Shown: positions 17,880-27,597 of the stretch, in pieces
Numbering within the stretch: position 1 is the stretch's first letter
How the letters are laid out: each line of letters starts with the position of its first letter
DNA from: Sphingomonas flavalba
Lineage (GTDB): Bacteria > Pseudomonadota > Alphaproteobacteria > Sphingomonadales > Sphingomonadaceae
DNA: 64,000 bases
NCBI RefSeq assembly: GCF_004796535.1
Contig: NZ_SPHY01000008.1
Span: 1-64,000, forward strand
Reading direction: 5' to 3'
Position numbers and translations under genes: made by a program
Notes under the pieces: generated by a model
Database searches by the model: none
What the model was told of the DNA's origin: nothing
What the model saw: the letters and a program-made list of their open reading frames with translations, nothing else

Positions 17880-18344
17880 TCAGAAGCCGAAGCTGTCCAG
17901 CGCCGGATGATCGTCCGGGCGGCGGCCCAGCGGCCAATGGAACAAGCGCTGTTCCGGCGTGATCGGATGTTCGTTGATACTGGCGTGGCGGCGGTCCATC
18001 AGGCCGTCGGCGCCGAATTCCCAATTCTCGTTGCCATAGGCGCGAAACCAGGTGCCGCTGTCATCGTGGAACTCATAGGCGAAGCGCACCGCGATCCGGT
18101 TGCCGCCGAACGCCCACAGGGCCTTGACCAGCCGATAGTCGAGCTCGCGCGTCCACTTGCGGGCGAGGAACGCCTCGATCGCCGGGCGGCCGGTGACGAA
18201 TTCGCCCCGGTTGCGCCAGACGCTGTCCACTGCATAGCCGAGCACGACGCGGGCCGGATCACGGCTGTTCCATGCATCCTCTGCGAGGCGGATCTTCGCG
18301 ATCGCCGATGCTTCGGTGAATGGCGGGAGCAGTGGGTGGGTCAT
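17880..18344 (-). CDS. DUF1348-family NTF2-like protein
   Basis: A 154-residue protein of the DUF1348 (nuclear transport factor 2-like) family, recognisable from [45 protein letters not shown] and the C-terminal INEHPI segment. The NTF2 fold forms a small cone-shaped barrel with a pocket. Members lack a firmly established reaction and are assumed to be small-molecule enzymes. It is probably co-transcribed with the downstream ybaK-like gene. No signal peptide is visible, so it should be cytoplasmic. Confidence 0.85.
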   Translation of the reverse strand: MTHPLLPPFTEASAIAKIRLAEDAWNSRDPARVVLGYAVDSVWRNRGEFVTGRPAIEAFLARKWTRELDYRLVKALWAFGGNRIAVRFAYEFHDDSGTWFRAYGNENWEFGADGLMDRRHASINEHPITPEQRLFHWPLGRRPDDHPALDSFGF

Positions 18345-18440
18345 CGGTCTATGTCCTTGAGATACGAATCGGAATCCGGCAGCCGTGCCGGCCGGCGACT
18401 CCGACTATAGCGCGCCGGCCGTCGCGACCGAATGGCAGGC

Positions 18441-19430
18441 TCAGTGCTGCGGGCGCCGGCCCGGTTCCTTGTCGGACGGCAGGGTGCGGACGAGGGCGGT
18501 GACGACGGCGAGCGCGGCCAGCGCGACGACCGCACCGAACAGCATGTCGGCCAGGTAGTGCGTGCCCTCGACCGGCGTCGCCAGCAGCATCGCACCGTTG
18601 ATCGCGACGACCGGCCAGCGCAGGCGCGGGAACGGCCAGGCCGCCGCCATGTAGAGCACCGCGCTGCTGGTGTGGAAGCTTGGCGCGCAGACCAGCCCTC
18701 GCAGGTCGCCCAGGTTGATGACGGTCAGCGCCCGGCTGCGCAGTTCCGGGATCAGTTCCGCCTGGTAGAGCGCGCTGGCCGGCATGTACGGGATCGGCCC
18801 GTGCCACAGCGTCGCCAGCGGCCCCTCCGCCGGGAAGAAGGCGAACAGCAGCAGCGTCGTCACCGCCGCCAGCCAGAAGGCGACGATGAACCGCCGCGCC
18901 TCCGCCTGCCGGCCGGCCCAGGCGAAATAGCCGAGCAGCAGCGCCGGGGTAACGAAGATGCTGGCATAGGCGGCGGCGCCCAGCCGTTGCAGCGGCCGGT
19001 GCGCGGCAACGACATTGTACCAGTCGCGCCAGTCGAAGCGCAGCATCGCGTCGATCCTCTCCAGCGCGCCGTCGTGAAAGCCGGTACTGAACGCAGCGAT
19101 CGGATAGGTGGCAACCGCGCCAAGCAGGCAAAGCAGCGCGAACAGGCCGAGTGATTCGGCGGCATCGCGCGCGATCCGCTGCCCTTCGCTTCGGGGCCGC
19201 CGGAACAGCCAGCGCAAGGTGATGCCGATGACCGCCGTACACCAGAACAGGATGCGGCTGCCCGGCGTGAAGATGACGGTTTGCCCGGTGGCCGCGATCA
19301 TCGCCGCGACGGCCAGAGTGCTGAGCGCCAGGCCACCGGCCAGCCAACTGCCGGGAACGAGCGCCGTCTGCCCCGCTGGTAGCGCCGCGCGCCGGGCAAC
19401 GGGAGGAACGCGGACATCGCTAGCGAACAT
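18441..19430 (-). CDS. PAP2-family membrane phosphatase/phosphotransferase
   Basis: A 329-residue multi-pass membrane protein with six or more helices. The C-terminal PAP2 motifs are CAPSFHTSSAVLYM (catalytic His) and ATPVEGTHYLADMLFG (second His). The layout resembles bacterial inositolphosphotransferase (Aur1/Ipt1-like) PAP2 proteins that act on phospholipid head groups or lipid phosphates at the periplasmic face. The substrate cannot be read from sequence. It is divergent from nadE across about 220 bases, in which I see no gene or clear regulatory motif. Confidence 0.82.
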   Translation of the reverse strand: MFASDVRVPPVARRAALPAGQTALVPGSWLAGGLALSTLAVAAMIAATGQTVIFTPGSRILFWCTAVIGITLRWLFRRPRSEGQRIARDAAESLGLFALLCLLGAVATYPIAAFSTGFHDGALERIDAMLRFDWRDWYNVVAAHRPLQRLGAAAYASIFVTPALLLGYFAWAGRQAEARRFIVAFWLAAVTTLLLFAFFPAEGPLATLWHGPIPYMPASALYQAELIPELRSRALTVINLGDLRGLVCAPSFHTSSAVLYMAAAWPFPRLRWPVVAINGAMLLATPVEGTHYLADMLFGAVVALAALAVVTALVRTLPSDKEPGRRPQH

Positions 19431-19650
19431 CCGCTCGGCCGCCTGTCGTCATAAACCTGTTTTCCCTGCCCCCGCGCGCGTAGCGCCATGCGGTCCTGCG
19501 CGCGCGTTCCACAACCCACGATGAACGAACGATGCGCGTCCGCCGATGGCGCGGCGATGGCGGGCGAATGGATTCCGCGTCATGCCGGGGTTGATCGGTG
19601 GGCGTCGCCACGCCCATAGAACGATTTCGCCGCCGCCGAGAAGGTGTCCG

Positions 19651-21723
19651 ATGCCCGAAAGCCGCTTTCATTCGCTCCACGCGCACGGACTGGTCCGCGT
19701 CGCCGCCGCGACGCCGGTCGCCAGCGTCGGCGATGTCGCCGCCAATGCCGAGGCGATCGCCGGGCTGATCGCCGATGCCGACCGACGCGGCGTCGATCTG
19801 GTCGTGTTCCCGGAACTGGCGCTGTCATCCTACGCAATCGACGACCTGCTGCTGCAGGATGCGCTGCTCGGCGCGGTCGAACAGGGGGTCGCGCGCATCC
19901 TTGCCGCCAGCGAGGCGCTGGCGCCGGTCGCGGTCGTCGGCGCGCCGGTCCGGCGGAACGGGCGGCTCTACAACTGCGCGCTGGTCGTCGCCCGCGGCAC
20001 GCTGCTCGGCGTGGTGCCGAAAAGCTTCCTGCCCAACTACCGCGAATATTATGAGAAGCGCTGGTTCGCCTCCGGCGCTGGGCTGACCGGGCTGGAGGTG
20101 ACGCTGGCCGGGCAGACGGCGCCGTTCGGCGTTGACCAGCTGTTCGCCGCGACCGATCTGCCCGACTTCGTTTTCCACGCCGAGATCTGCGAAGACTACT
20201 GGGCACCGCTGCCGCCGTCGACGCACGGCGCCCTCGCCGGCGCGCTGATCCTGTGCAACCTGTCTGCGTCGAACGTCGTCGTCGGCAAGGCGCGGGAGCG
20301 GGCGATGCTGGCCGCCGCCCATGCCACGCGCACGCTCAGCGCCCACATCTTCTCCGCCACCGGCGCCGGAGAGAGCACCACCGACCTGGCGTGGGACGGG
20401 CAGGCGATGATCCACGAGCTGGGCGACCTGCTCGGCCGCTCCGCCCGGTTCGACCGGACGCCGGAATTGCTGGTCGCCGACATCGATGTCCAGCGCCTGC
20501 GGCTGGAGCGGGCGCGCAACGGCACGTTCAACGACTGCGCCACCGGCGCCGGCCACCCGGAGACCCGCTTCCGCCGCATCGCCTTCACCCACCAGCCGCA
20601 TATGCGCGACGCCGGGCTGGAGCGGCCGCTCCGCCGCTTCCCGTTCGTTCCCGACGACGCCGCGCGGCTCGACGAGGATTGCTACGAGGCATTCAACATC
20701 CAGGTCGAGGGGCTGGCCCAGCGGTTCCGCGCGACGCCCGGCGACAACATGGTCATCGGCGTGTCGGGCGGGCTCGATTCGACCCACGCACTGATCGTCG
20801 CCGCCAAAACCTGCGATCGTCTCGGCCTGCCGCGCAGCGCGATCCTCGCCTTCACCCTGCCCGGCTTCGCAACCGGGGAGGGGACGAAGGGCAATGCCTG
20901 GGCGCTGATGAAGGCGCTGGGCGTCACCGCGGCGGAGATCGACATCCGCCCCGCCGCCGAACGGATGCTTGCCGACCTCGACCACCCGTTCGCCGACGGC
21001 CAGCCGGTCTACGACGTGACGTTCGAGAATGTGCAGGCGGGGCTGCGCACCGACTACCTGTTCCGTCTCGCCAACCAGCACGGCGGCTTCGTCATCGGCA
21101 CCGGCGACCTGTCGGAACTGGCGCTTGGCTGGTGCACTTACGGCGTCGGCGACCATATGAGCCATTACGGCGTCAATTGCGGCGTACCGAAAACGCTGAT
21201 CCAGCACCTGATCCGCTGGTCGATCGCCACTGCCCAGTTCGACGCGGAGACCGACGCGATTCTCGACGCGATCCTCGCGACCGAGATTTCGCCGGAGCTG
21301 GTTCCCGCCGGCGCCGACGGGGCGATGCAGAGCACCGAGGACCGGATCGGCCCCTATGCGCTGCACGATTTCTTCCTGCACCATATCGTCCGCCACGGCC
21401 TGCCGCCGTCGAAGGTGGCCTTCCTCGCCTGGCATGCCTGGCGCGATGCCGCCGTCGGGCATTGGCCGCCGGGCTTCCCCGACGACGCGCGCGTCGCCTA
21501 CGATCTCGACACCGTCGCCCGCTGGCTGCGCGTGTTCCTGACCCGTTTCTTCGCGACCAGCCAGTTCAAGCGTTCGGCGCTCCCCAACGGGCCGAAGGTT
21601 TCGCCCGGCGGCAGCCTGTCGCCGCGCGGCGAGTGGCGGGCACCGTCGGACGGCGGCGCGGCGCTGTGGCTGGCCGAACTCGACCGGGCATTGCCGGAAA
21701 AGGCGGCTGCGCTAAACAGGTAA
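19651..21723 (+). CDS. nadE: Glutamine-dependent NAD(+) synthase
   Basis: Final step of NAD synthesis: amidation of deaminated NAD using glutamine. The 690-residue protein has an N-terminal nitrilase-type glutaminase domain with triad Glu55 (VVFPELALSSY), Lys124 (VVPKSFLPNY) and Cys180 (HAEICEDYWAP). The C-terminal synthetase domain has the PP-loop GVSGGLDSTHALIVAAK. The ATG at 19651 has a GAGAAGG site and matches the family start; sequence upstream in frame is not protein-like. This is the long mycobacterial-type form, not the short ammonia-dependent one. Confidence 0.96.
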   Translation: MPESRFHSLHAHGLVRVAAATPVASVGDVAANAEAIAGLIADADRRGVDLVVFPELALSSYAIDDLLLQDALLGAVEQGVARILAASEALAPVAVVGAPVRRNGRLYNCALVVARGTLLGVVPKSFLPNYREYYEKRWFASGAGLTGLEVTLAGQTAPFGVDQLFAATDLPDFVFHAEICEDYWAPLPPSTHGALAGALILCNLSASNVVVGKARERAMLAAAHATRTLSAHIFSATGAGESTTDLAWDGQAMIHELGDLLGRSARFDRTPELLVADIDVQRLRLERARNGTFNDCATGAGHPETRFRRIAFTHQPHMRDAGLERPLRRFPFVPDDAARLDEDCYEAFNIQVEGLAQRFRATPGDNMVIGVSGGLDSTHALIVAAKTCDRLGLPRSAILAFTLPGFATGEGTKGNAWALMKALGVTAAEIDIRPAAERMLADLDHPFADGQPVYDVTFENVQAGLRTDYLFRLANQHGGFVIGTGDLSELALGWCTYGVGDHMSHYGVNCGVPKTLIQHLIRWSIATAQFDAETDAILDAILATEISPELVPAGADGAMQSTEDRIGPYALHDFFLHHIVRHGLPPSKVAFLAWHAWRDAAVGHWPPGFPDDARVAYDLDTVARWLRVFLTRFFATSQFKRSALPNGPKVSPGGSLSPRGEWRAPSDGGAALWLAELDRALPEKAAALNR

Positions 21724-21787
21724 CGCGGCGCGGCTGAAACGATCGCGCGGCCGGTGCGTTCGCACCGCGTTCCGGTGGAGAAACCCT

Positions 21788-22912
21788 ATGCGCCGTATCG
21801 CCCTTACCCTGCCGTTGCTCGTCTTCAGCGCCTGTTCGGAGGCCGCGCCCGCACCCGCGGACGATGCCGCCCGGCCGTTCACCGTCACCCCCATTGCCGA
21901 TTTCGACAGCCCCTGGGCGATGACCTTCCTGCCCGACGGACGAATGCTGGTTACCGAGAAGACCGGACAGATGCTGCTGGTCTCCGCCGACGGCAAGACG
22001 CGGCAGAATCTGGGGGGTATCCCGCCGGTCGACAGCGCCGGCCAGGGCGCGCTGATGGATGTCGTCCTCCACCCGAAATTCGCCAGCAACCATCTGGTCT
22101 ATTTCAGCTATTCCGCCGCCGGAGAGGGCGGCAAGGGCGTGGTGCTGGCGCGCGGGACGTTCGTCGACGGCGATGCGCCGCGCCTCGACAAGGTGGAAAC
22201 GCTGTTCAGGGGCAGCCCGCTGGTTTCCGGCAGCGGCCATTATTCGGGGCGCATCGTCTTCGCGCCGGACGGGCACCTGTTCTTCACCAACGGCGAGCGG
22301 CAGAAATTCACCCCCGCGCAGGACCCGCAGGCAACGCTGGGCAAGGTGCTGCGCCTGAACGACGACGGTACGCCGGCCGCCGGCAATCCGCTGGCGGCAC
22401 AGGGCTTCAATCCGGCGATCTGGTCCTATGGCCACCGCAACCTGCTCGGCATCGATTTCGCTCCCGACGGCGCGCTGTGGGAGGTGGAGATGGGGCCGAA
22501 GGGCGGCGACGAGGTGAACCTCGTCCTGCCCGGCCACAACTATGGCTATCCGCTGGTGTCGAACGGCGACCATTACGACGGCACGCCGATCCCCCGCCAC
22601 GCCACCCGGCCGGACCTGGAGGCGCCTAAGGTGTGGTGGAACCCGTCGATCTCGCCCTCGTCGCTGATCGTCTACACCGGCAGCCTCTTTCCGCAGTGGC
22701 GGGGCGACGTGTTCATCGGCGCGCTGTCCGGCAAGGCGCTGATCCGCGTCGATGTCGACGGCACCAGCGCGGCGAAGGGGGACGAGTGGCCAATGGGCGC
22801 CCGCATCCGATCGGTACGCCAGGGGCCCGACGGCGCGCTCTACCTGCTCGAGGACGGCGCCGAAGGCTCCGAGGGGCGGATGCTGAAGCTGACTCCGGCG
22901 CGCGCGCGCTGA
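21788..22912 (+). CDS. PQQ-dependent sugar dehydrogenase-like lipoprotein
   Basis: A soluble aldose/glucose-dehydrogenase-like six-bladed beta-propeller (YliI/Asd family, 374 residues). Family features include DSPWAMTFLPDGRMLVTEKTG near the N-terminus, GHYSGRIVFAPDGHLFFTNGE, YGHRNLLGIDFAPDG, and WNPSISPSS with VRQGPDGALYLLEDG near the end. The N-terminus is a probable lipoprotein signal, although the residue three before the cysteine is Phe (VFSAC), which is unusual. Such proteins oxidise sugars in the periplasm with PQQ; no PQQ synthesis gene is in the window. It stands alone between nadE and the PEPxxWA-CTERM gene. Confidence 0.88.
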   Translation: MRRIALTLPLLVFSACSEAAPAPADDAARPFTVTPIADFDSPWAMTFLPDGRMLVTEKTGQMLLVSADGKTRQNLGGIPPVDSAGQGALMDVVLHPKFASNHLVYFSYSAAGEGGKGVVLARGTFVDGDAPRLDKVETLFRGSPLVSGSGHYSGRIVFAPDGHLFFTNGERQKFTPAQDPQATLGKVLRLNDDGTPAAGNPLAAQGFNPAIWSYGHRNLLGIDFAPDGALWEVEMGPKGGDEVNLVLPGHNYGYPLVSNGDHYDGTPIPRHATRPDLEAPKVWWNPSISPSSLIVYTGSLFPQWRGDVFIGALSGKALIRVDVDGTSAAKGDEWPMGARIRSVRQGPDGALYLLEDGAEGSEGRMLKLTPARAR

Positions 22913-22969
22913 GTGCCGACGCGGCGGCCGTTTCGATTCGGGACAAATTTTCCAGATTTGCCTGCATTT

Positions 22970-22986
22970 TAACCAAGACAAGGTTA
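22970..22986. repeat. Small inverted repeat upstream of the PEPxxWA-CTERM gene
   Basis: TAACC-AAGACAA-GGTTA, perfect 5-base arms with a 7-base spacer, in an A/T-richer stretch about 90 bases before the start codon. It could be an operator or part of the promoter. The arms are short, so chance is a real alternative. Confidence 0.35.
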
Positions 22987-23074
22987 CCGCTTCGTTAGTA
23001 AGTGTCCCCTCGGCGTCTGGATCGAAGTGGGTGATTCAAGCGCATTCGGTCTTCGCAGTTAGGGGTATATGAGT

Positions 23075-23587
23075 ATGAACAAGTTCCTTCTCGGCGCAGC
23101 GTTGGCGACGGTCACTGTGCTCGCGGCGCCCGCTTCGGCGGCAGTCATCACCCTGTCGGTTCCGGGCACCGGCGGTTCGACCGGCTTTACGCAGTCGAGC
23201 AACACCTCGGGCGTGATCAACGACGAGTTCCAGTTCACCGTGCCGGTCGCCGGCGACGCGAGCGGCTCGCTGATCTCGATCGACCTGTCCGGCGCGTTCG
23301 ACGTCGCCATCACCAAGGTGTGGCTGGACGCGATCCCCTTCCATCAGGACCTGACCGGTTCGGAAGAAAAGTGGACGCTGGCGAGCGCGAACATCGGCGC
23401 CGGCCCGCACAGCATTTTCGTCGAAGGTACCTGGGGCACCAACGGTGGCTCCTACAGCGGCACGCTGAACTTCCTGCCGGCCGCGGTGCCGGAGCCGGCC
23501 GCCTGGGCGCTGATGATCGCCGGGTTCGGCCTGGTCGGCGGCACGATGCGCAGCCGGCGTCGGGTGACCAGCGTCACCTACGCCTGA
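23075..23587 (+). CDS. PEPxxWA-CTERM sorting-signal secreted protein
   Basis: A 170-residue exported protein with a signal peptide (MNKFLLGAALATVTVLAAPASA) and a C-terminal PEPxxWA-CTERM signal: PEPAAWALMIAGFGLVGG, a membrane-spanning stretch, then an Arg cluster (RSRRR). Such tails are recognised by exosortase-type enzymes in sphingomonads. No exosortase is in the window. The 110-residue body is Ser/Thr/Gly-rich and predicted all-beta, of unknown function. The ATG at 23075 is 9 bases after AGGGG; an ATG at 23069 is only 3 bases after it. A terminator follows at once. Confidence 0.88.
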   Translation: MNKFLLGAALATVTVLAAPASAAVITLSVPGTGGSTGFTQSSNTSGVINDEFQFTVPVAGDASGSLISIDLSGAFDVAITKVWLDAIPFHQDLTGSEEKWTLASANIGAGPHSIFVEGTWGTNGGSYSGTLNFLPAAVPEPAAWALMIAGFGLVGGTMRSRRRVTSVTYA

Positions 23588-23613
23588 GCGTAGATCGCCT
23601 CGATACAAGGGGA

Positions 23614-23645
23614 GGGCTGGCCGAGAGGCCGGCCCTTTCTTTTTT
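23614..23645 (+). terminator. Rho-independent terminator after the PEPxxWA-CTERM gene
   Basis: GGGCTGGCC-GAGA-GGCCGGCCC, a nine-pair stem with one G-U pair and a GAGA tetraloop, followed by TTTCTTTTTT. It lies 26 bases after the stop codon. Confidence 0.9.
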
Positions 23646-23661
23646 GGCCGGGGCGCCCGGC

Positions 23662-25245
23662 CTACCCGATCGCCTGCGCGGCCATATAGCCCGACATGCC
23701 GCCAAGGCCGGGGCCGGGATGGGTCGAGGCGCCGATGTGGAACAGCCGTTTGACCGGGGTCCCGTGCCCGCTCGGCCCGGCATGCGGACGCCACAGCATG
23801 AACTGGTCTATCGAGCACAGCCCGCCATAGGGGTCGCCGCCGACCAGATTGACGTTCAGCTTTTCAAGATCGGCCGGGGACAGAGCGCGCCGGCCGACGA
23901 TCTGCGCGTCCAGCCCCGGACACAGCGCACAGAGCCGGGCGACGATGCGGTCGGCATAGGCGTCGCGCACCGCTTCGGTCCAGCAGCCGTCCGCCGGCAC
24001 CGCGATCTCGCCGAGCGCGTCGCCGCGCAGTTCGCCGTTACGCGGCACCTCCTGCAGCTGGATCCAGAGGATGGCGGCGCCGTCCGGCGCGCGGCTGGGG
24101 TCGACGGCGGTCGGCTGCGCGACGACGATCGTCCCCTCCGCCGGCAACAGGCCACGTTCCGCCTCGTTGACCGCGCGCGATACCGCGTCCAGCCCGTCGG
24201 TCACATGCAGCATCGCGACCTTGCCGAGCGCCGGGTCCGGCCAGGCCGGCGGCGCCGACAAGGCAAGGTGGATCTGCATCTCGCCCCGGCCATAGCGGAA
24301 GGCGGCGGCATCGGCGCGGACCTGCGGCGGCGTCGCTTCCGCCGGCAGCAGCCGTCCGTAAAGCTGGGTCGGGGTGACCGAGGCGACGACCGCATCGGCG
24401 GCGGTCACCACCTCGTCGCTCGCCAGCCGGACGCCGGTGGCGCGGCCGCCGGCAACGATGATCTCGGCGACGTCGGCATTGGTACGGATCGCGCCGCCGC
24501 GCGCGGCGATCAGCCGCTCGAACGCCTCGACAATGCGGGCGCTGCCGCCCTCGACCATTGGCGCGCCGACCTGTTCGAGCGAGAACAGCACCAGCCGGTT
24601 CATCAGTGCCGACATCGCGCTTTCCGGGGCGAGCCCGACATGCAGCACCCAGGGCGCGAACAGCCCGCGCGCCGCCGGCGAGCGGAAGTCGGCCGACAGC
24701 CAGGTCCGCGACGCGCGCATCGCTTCTCCGAAGAAGCGGGCCAGCCCCTTCAGCCCGCGCCGCCGCGCCTCGCCCAGTAGCAGCTTCAGCGTCGGCCAGG
24801 ACCACAGCTCGCCGCCGAGCATGCCGAAGACCAGCGCCGCATCCGCCTCGACCGCCGCCATTGCCCGGCGATAGGCATCGCCGTCGCCCGGCGCGATCGC
24901 GTCCAGCGCGGCGGCATTGCGCGCGCGGTCGGTGGTGAACAGCAGCGCGGCGCCATCCGGCCGGACCAGCGCGGTCGGCGCATCGGTGTTGAGGAATTTC
25001 AGCCCGTGGCGCGCCAGTTCCGGGCCGAGCAGGCCGTAATGCGGCGCGGTGACGAACAGCGGATAGAGTGTCGACAGTGTGTCGTGATGGAAGCCCGGCG
25101 CGGTCAGTTCTTCCGTCCGGATGCAACCGCCGGCGACCGCCTCGCGCTCCAGCAGCAGCACCCGCTTGCCGCGCAGCGCGAGCAACGCGCCGCAGACCAG
25201 CGCATTGATGCCGCTGCCGACGATGACGACATCCGCCGCCGCCAT
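23662..25245 (-). CDS. CrtI/phytoene-desaturase-like FAD-dependent oxidoreductase
   Basis: A 527-residue flavoprotein of the phytoene desaturase / carotenoid isomerase (CrtISO)-like amine-oxidase superfamily. The N-terminal Rossmann motif is VVIVGSGINALVCGALLALRG, followed by AGGCIRTEE. The C-terminal FAD motif is HIGASTHPGPGLGGMSGYMAA. No crtB, crtE or crtY gene is nearby, and the partners are a monooxygenase and an SDR, so a catabolic oxidation is as likely as carotenoid synthesis. The start MAAADVV overlaps the SDR stop in ATGA. Confidence 0.85.
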   Translation of the reverse strand: MAAADVVIVGSGINALVCGALLALRGKRVLLLEREAVAGGCIRTEELTAPGFHHDTLSTLYPLFVTAPHYGLLGPELARHGLKFLNTDAPTALVRPDGAALLFTTDRARNAAALDAIAPGDGDAYRRAMAAVEADAALVFGMLGGELWSWPTLKLLLGEARRRGLKGLARFFGEAMRASRTWLSADFRSPAARGLFAPWVLHVGLAPESAMSALMNRLVLFSLEQVGAPMVEGGSARIVEAFERLIAARGGAIRTNADVAEIIVAGGRATGVRLASDEVVTAADAVVASVTPTQLYGRLLPAEATPPQVRADAAAFRYGRGEMQIHLALSAPPAWPDPALGKVAMLHVTDGLDAVSRAVNEAERGLLPAEGTIVVAQPTAVDPSRAPDGAAILWIQLQEVPRNGELRGDALGEIAVPADGCWTEAVRDAYADRIVARLCALCPGLDAQIVGRRALSPADLEKLNVNLVGGDPYGGLCSIDQFMLWRPHAGPSGHGTPVKRLFHIGASTHPGPGLGGMSGYMAAQAIG

Positions 25246-26036
25246 CAACGCCCGCCGGCGAGCAGCGGCATCAGCGGCACCCGCCGTTCCGGGCCGAGCA
25301 CCGAATAACCGCCGTCGACATTGGTCTCGCTGCCGGTCATGTAGCTGGCCTCGCCCGACGCAACGAAGCTGACCACCGCCGCGACCTCGCTGGCGTCGGC
25401 GACCCGGCCGAGCAGGTTCAGCTCCGCCGACACCGCGTCGGCATGGGCGCGGTCGCCGCCGGTCAGCCCGTCGAACGGGTCCGACCAGATATGGCCGAGC
25501 GTCACCATGTTCACCCGGATGCCGTCCGCCGCATAATCGAGCGCCTGCGCCCGCGACAGATGGCGCAGCGCCGCCTTGGCGACCGGATAGGCCCAACGCC
25601 CGACATGCGGGAACACGCCGGAGATCGAGCCGATGTTGACGATATTGCCCCCCGCCGCCTTCAGATGGGGGCGTGCCTTCTCCCCCAGGATTGCCGCCGA
25701 GACGGCGCTCACGTTCAGAGTCTCCAGCCAGGTGGCACGGGATGTCGCCGGGCCGTCGTCGCCATAGGAGCAGGCGTTGTTGACCAGGACGTCGATTCGT
25801 CCGAACTCGGCGACTGTACCGTCGACCAGCGCGGCCAGCGCGGCATCGTCAGTGATGTCGGTGGCGACGAAGCGGGCGCGCGCACCGAGCGCGGCGGCGA
25901 TCGCCTCGCCCTTGTCGACGCTGCGCGCGGCGACCACGACCTGCGCGCCGTCGGCATGCAGCCTGCGGGTGATCGCGGCGCCGATCGACGCCGCCCCGCC
26001 GGTGACGATCGCGACCTTGCCGTCATGGGTGGCCAT
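25245..26036 (-). CDS. SDR-family NAD(P)-dependent oxidoreductase
   Basis: A 263-residue classical short-chain dehydrogenase. It has the cofactor motif TGGAASIGAAI, LVNNACSYG (a variant of NNAG), catalytic Ser in NIGSISG and YPVAKAA for the YxxxK pair. The end (TGSETNVDGGYSVL) is typical. It lies between the monooxygenase (12 bases) and the CrtI-like gene (ATGA overlap), implying oxidation of an alcohol or reduction of a ketone in the same pathway. The substrate is unknown. Confidence 0.9.
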   Translation of the reverse strand: MATHDGKVAIVTGGAASIGAAITRRLHADGAQVVVAARSVDKGEAIAAALGARARFVATDITDDAALAALVDGTVAEFGRIDVLVNNACSYGDDGPATSRATWLETLNVSAVSAAILGEKARPHLKAAGGNIVNIGSISGVFPHVGRWAYPVAKAALRHLSRAQALDYAADGIRVNMVTLGHIWSDPFDGLTGGDRAHADAVSAELNLLGRVADASEVAAVVSFVASGEASYMTGSETNVDGGYSVLGPERRVPLMPLLAGGR

Positions 26037-26048
26037 GGTGTCTTCTCC

Positions 26049-27542
26049 TTATTTCGCGGGGACGGGGCGGCCGTGGCGGCGCAGCAGGCGCGGCAGCAGC
26101 CCGGCATAATCCTTGGCATCGATCGCGACGAACCAGTGCTTGATCCGCGTCATCAGCGGCAGGCGCAGGTCGATCGCTTCCAGCATGTCGTCCATGTGAT
26201 GGACGGAGAAGGGGATGATGTTCGTGCCTTTGGAATGCTTGCCGTCGGTGCGCGCCTCCATCCAGGCCAGCCGGCGATCGATATAGGCGTTCTGCTCCGC
26301 CTCGCCCGGCAGCGTCATCCCGCCGCACAGATGGTTGGCCAGCCACAGCGCGCCGACCTCCGCGTTCAGCTGGCTGAAGAAGGAGGAGTTGTAGCCGTTG
26401 AACGCCAGCCCCGGCACGCCGACCGGCAGCATCGAGCAGTAGAGCCGGAAATTGCCGCGCGTGTCCGTGACCTTGGCGAGCGTTTCGGCGTCGAGGAAGT
26501 CGCAGCGCTGGTCCCAGCCGGTGCCGCAGATGACCAGATCGGCCGGAACGGTACTGCCGTTCGACAGCGTCGCCTTGCCCGGCGCCAGCGCGGTAATCTC
26601 GCCGCGCACCAGCGTCAGCCGGCCATCGGCCACGCTCTCGTAGAATCCGTCGGTGACCAGACTGACCGTGCTGCGCGCGATCGTCTCCAGCTTGCCGTCC
26701 GGCATCAGGCCGATCTTCTTCAGGCCGAGTTGGCGGGATATCACCGCCTGGACGCTGCCCAGCATGCCGTTGCGGATCGGCCGACCGGGGCCGTGCAGGA
26801 AGCGTTCGAACCCGCGCACGTCGATATAGCGAAACAGCCCCTCGCCCAGCCGGTTGAGGAACAAGTGCTTGAAGTTGAGGACGCCGCCCAGCTTCTTCGG
26901 AATCTTCCAGATCAGGTGGCGGGCGACGACGGTGGTTGTCGCCGCCGTCCGCGCGCAGGCCATCGCCACGTCGCACGACGACTTGCCATAGCCGACGACC
27001 AGCAGATGGCGCCCGCGTACCATCTCATGATCATTGAACTGGCTGGTGTGGAGGACGCGGCCGCCCGCCGCCTCGAACGCCTCGACGCCGGGATAGCGCG
27101 GCACCGACGGCAGCGAGAAGATGCCGTTGCAGACGATCAGCCAGTCGAACACACCGCTTTCGACCGAACCATCTGCCACGCCGCGGGTTTCGACCATCCA
27201 GCGCTGTGTGCCGTCGCCGGCTGGGCGCGCCGCCGTCACCTCACGGCCGAGGCGGAGGGCGTCACGGAAGGCGAAATGGTCGATATAGCTTTCCAGATAG
27301 GCCTGCATCTGCGTGCCGGTCGGCCACTCGGGATAAGTGCGCGGCATCGGCCAGTCGGAAAAGGCGTAGGTCTCGCGCGGGTTCTGCGTCGTCAGCCCCG
27401 GATAGCGCCGCCGTGCCGACCAGACGCCGCCGATGTCCGCCTCCTTCTCGAACACCGTCACGTCGTAGCCGAACTGGCGCAGCGTCTTCGCCGTGCTCAG
27501 CCCGGCCAGCCCGGCGCCGATGATCGCGATCTGTCCTGCCAT
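26049..27542 (-). CDS. Flavin-containing monooxygenase (Class B type)
   Basis: A 497-residue FAD/NADPH monooxygenase. The FAD motif is IIGAGLAGLSTAKTL at the N-terminus and the NADPH-binding motif is VVGYGKSSCDVA near residue 190, just after LHTSQFNDHE in the place of the FMO fingerprint. CGTGWD near residue 340 is the typical ATG-containing-region equivalent. Such enzymes oxygenate heteroatoms or carry out Baeyer-Villiger reactions. The ATG at 27542 has an AGAGGG site. It is the first gene after the AraC-type regulator and probably starts the FMO-SDR-CrtI-like operon. Confidence 0.88.
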   Translation of the reverse strand: MAGQIAIIGAGLAGLSTAKTLRQFGYDVTVFEKEADIGGVWSARRRYPGLTTQNPRETYAFSDWPMPRTYPEWPTGTQMQAYLESYIDHFAFRDALRLGREVTAARPAGDGTQRWMVETRGVADGSVESGVFDWLIVCNGIFSLPSVPRYPGVEAFEAAGGRVLHTSQFNDHEMVRGRHLLVVGYGKSSCDVAMACARTAATTTVVARHLIWKIPKKLGGVLNFKHLFLNRLGEGLFRYIDVRGFERFLHGPGRPIRNGMLGSVQAVISRQLGLKKIGLMPDGKLETIARSTVSLVTDGFYESVADGRLTLVRGEITALAPGKATLSNGSTVPADLVICGTGWDQRCDFLDAETLAKVTDTRGNFRLYCSMLPVGVPGLAFNGYNSSFFSQLNAEVGALWLANHLCGGMTLPGEAEQNAYIDRRLAWMEARTDGKHSKGTNIIPFSVHHMDDMLEAIDLRLPLMTRIKHWFVAIDAKDYAGLLPRLLRRHGRPVPAK

Positions 27543-27597
27543 GCCTGCCCTCTCGCTCACCCTGCGCACAGGCTAGGCGGATCGCGCGGCGCACGGC

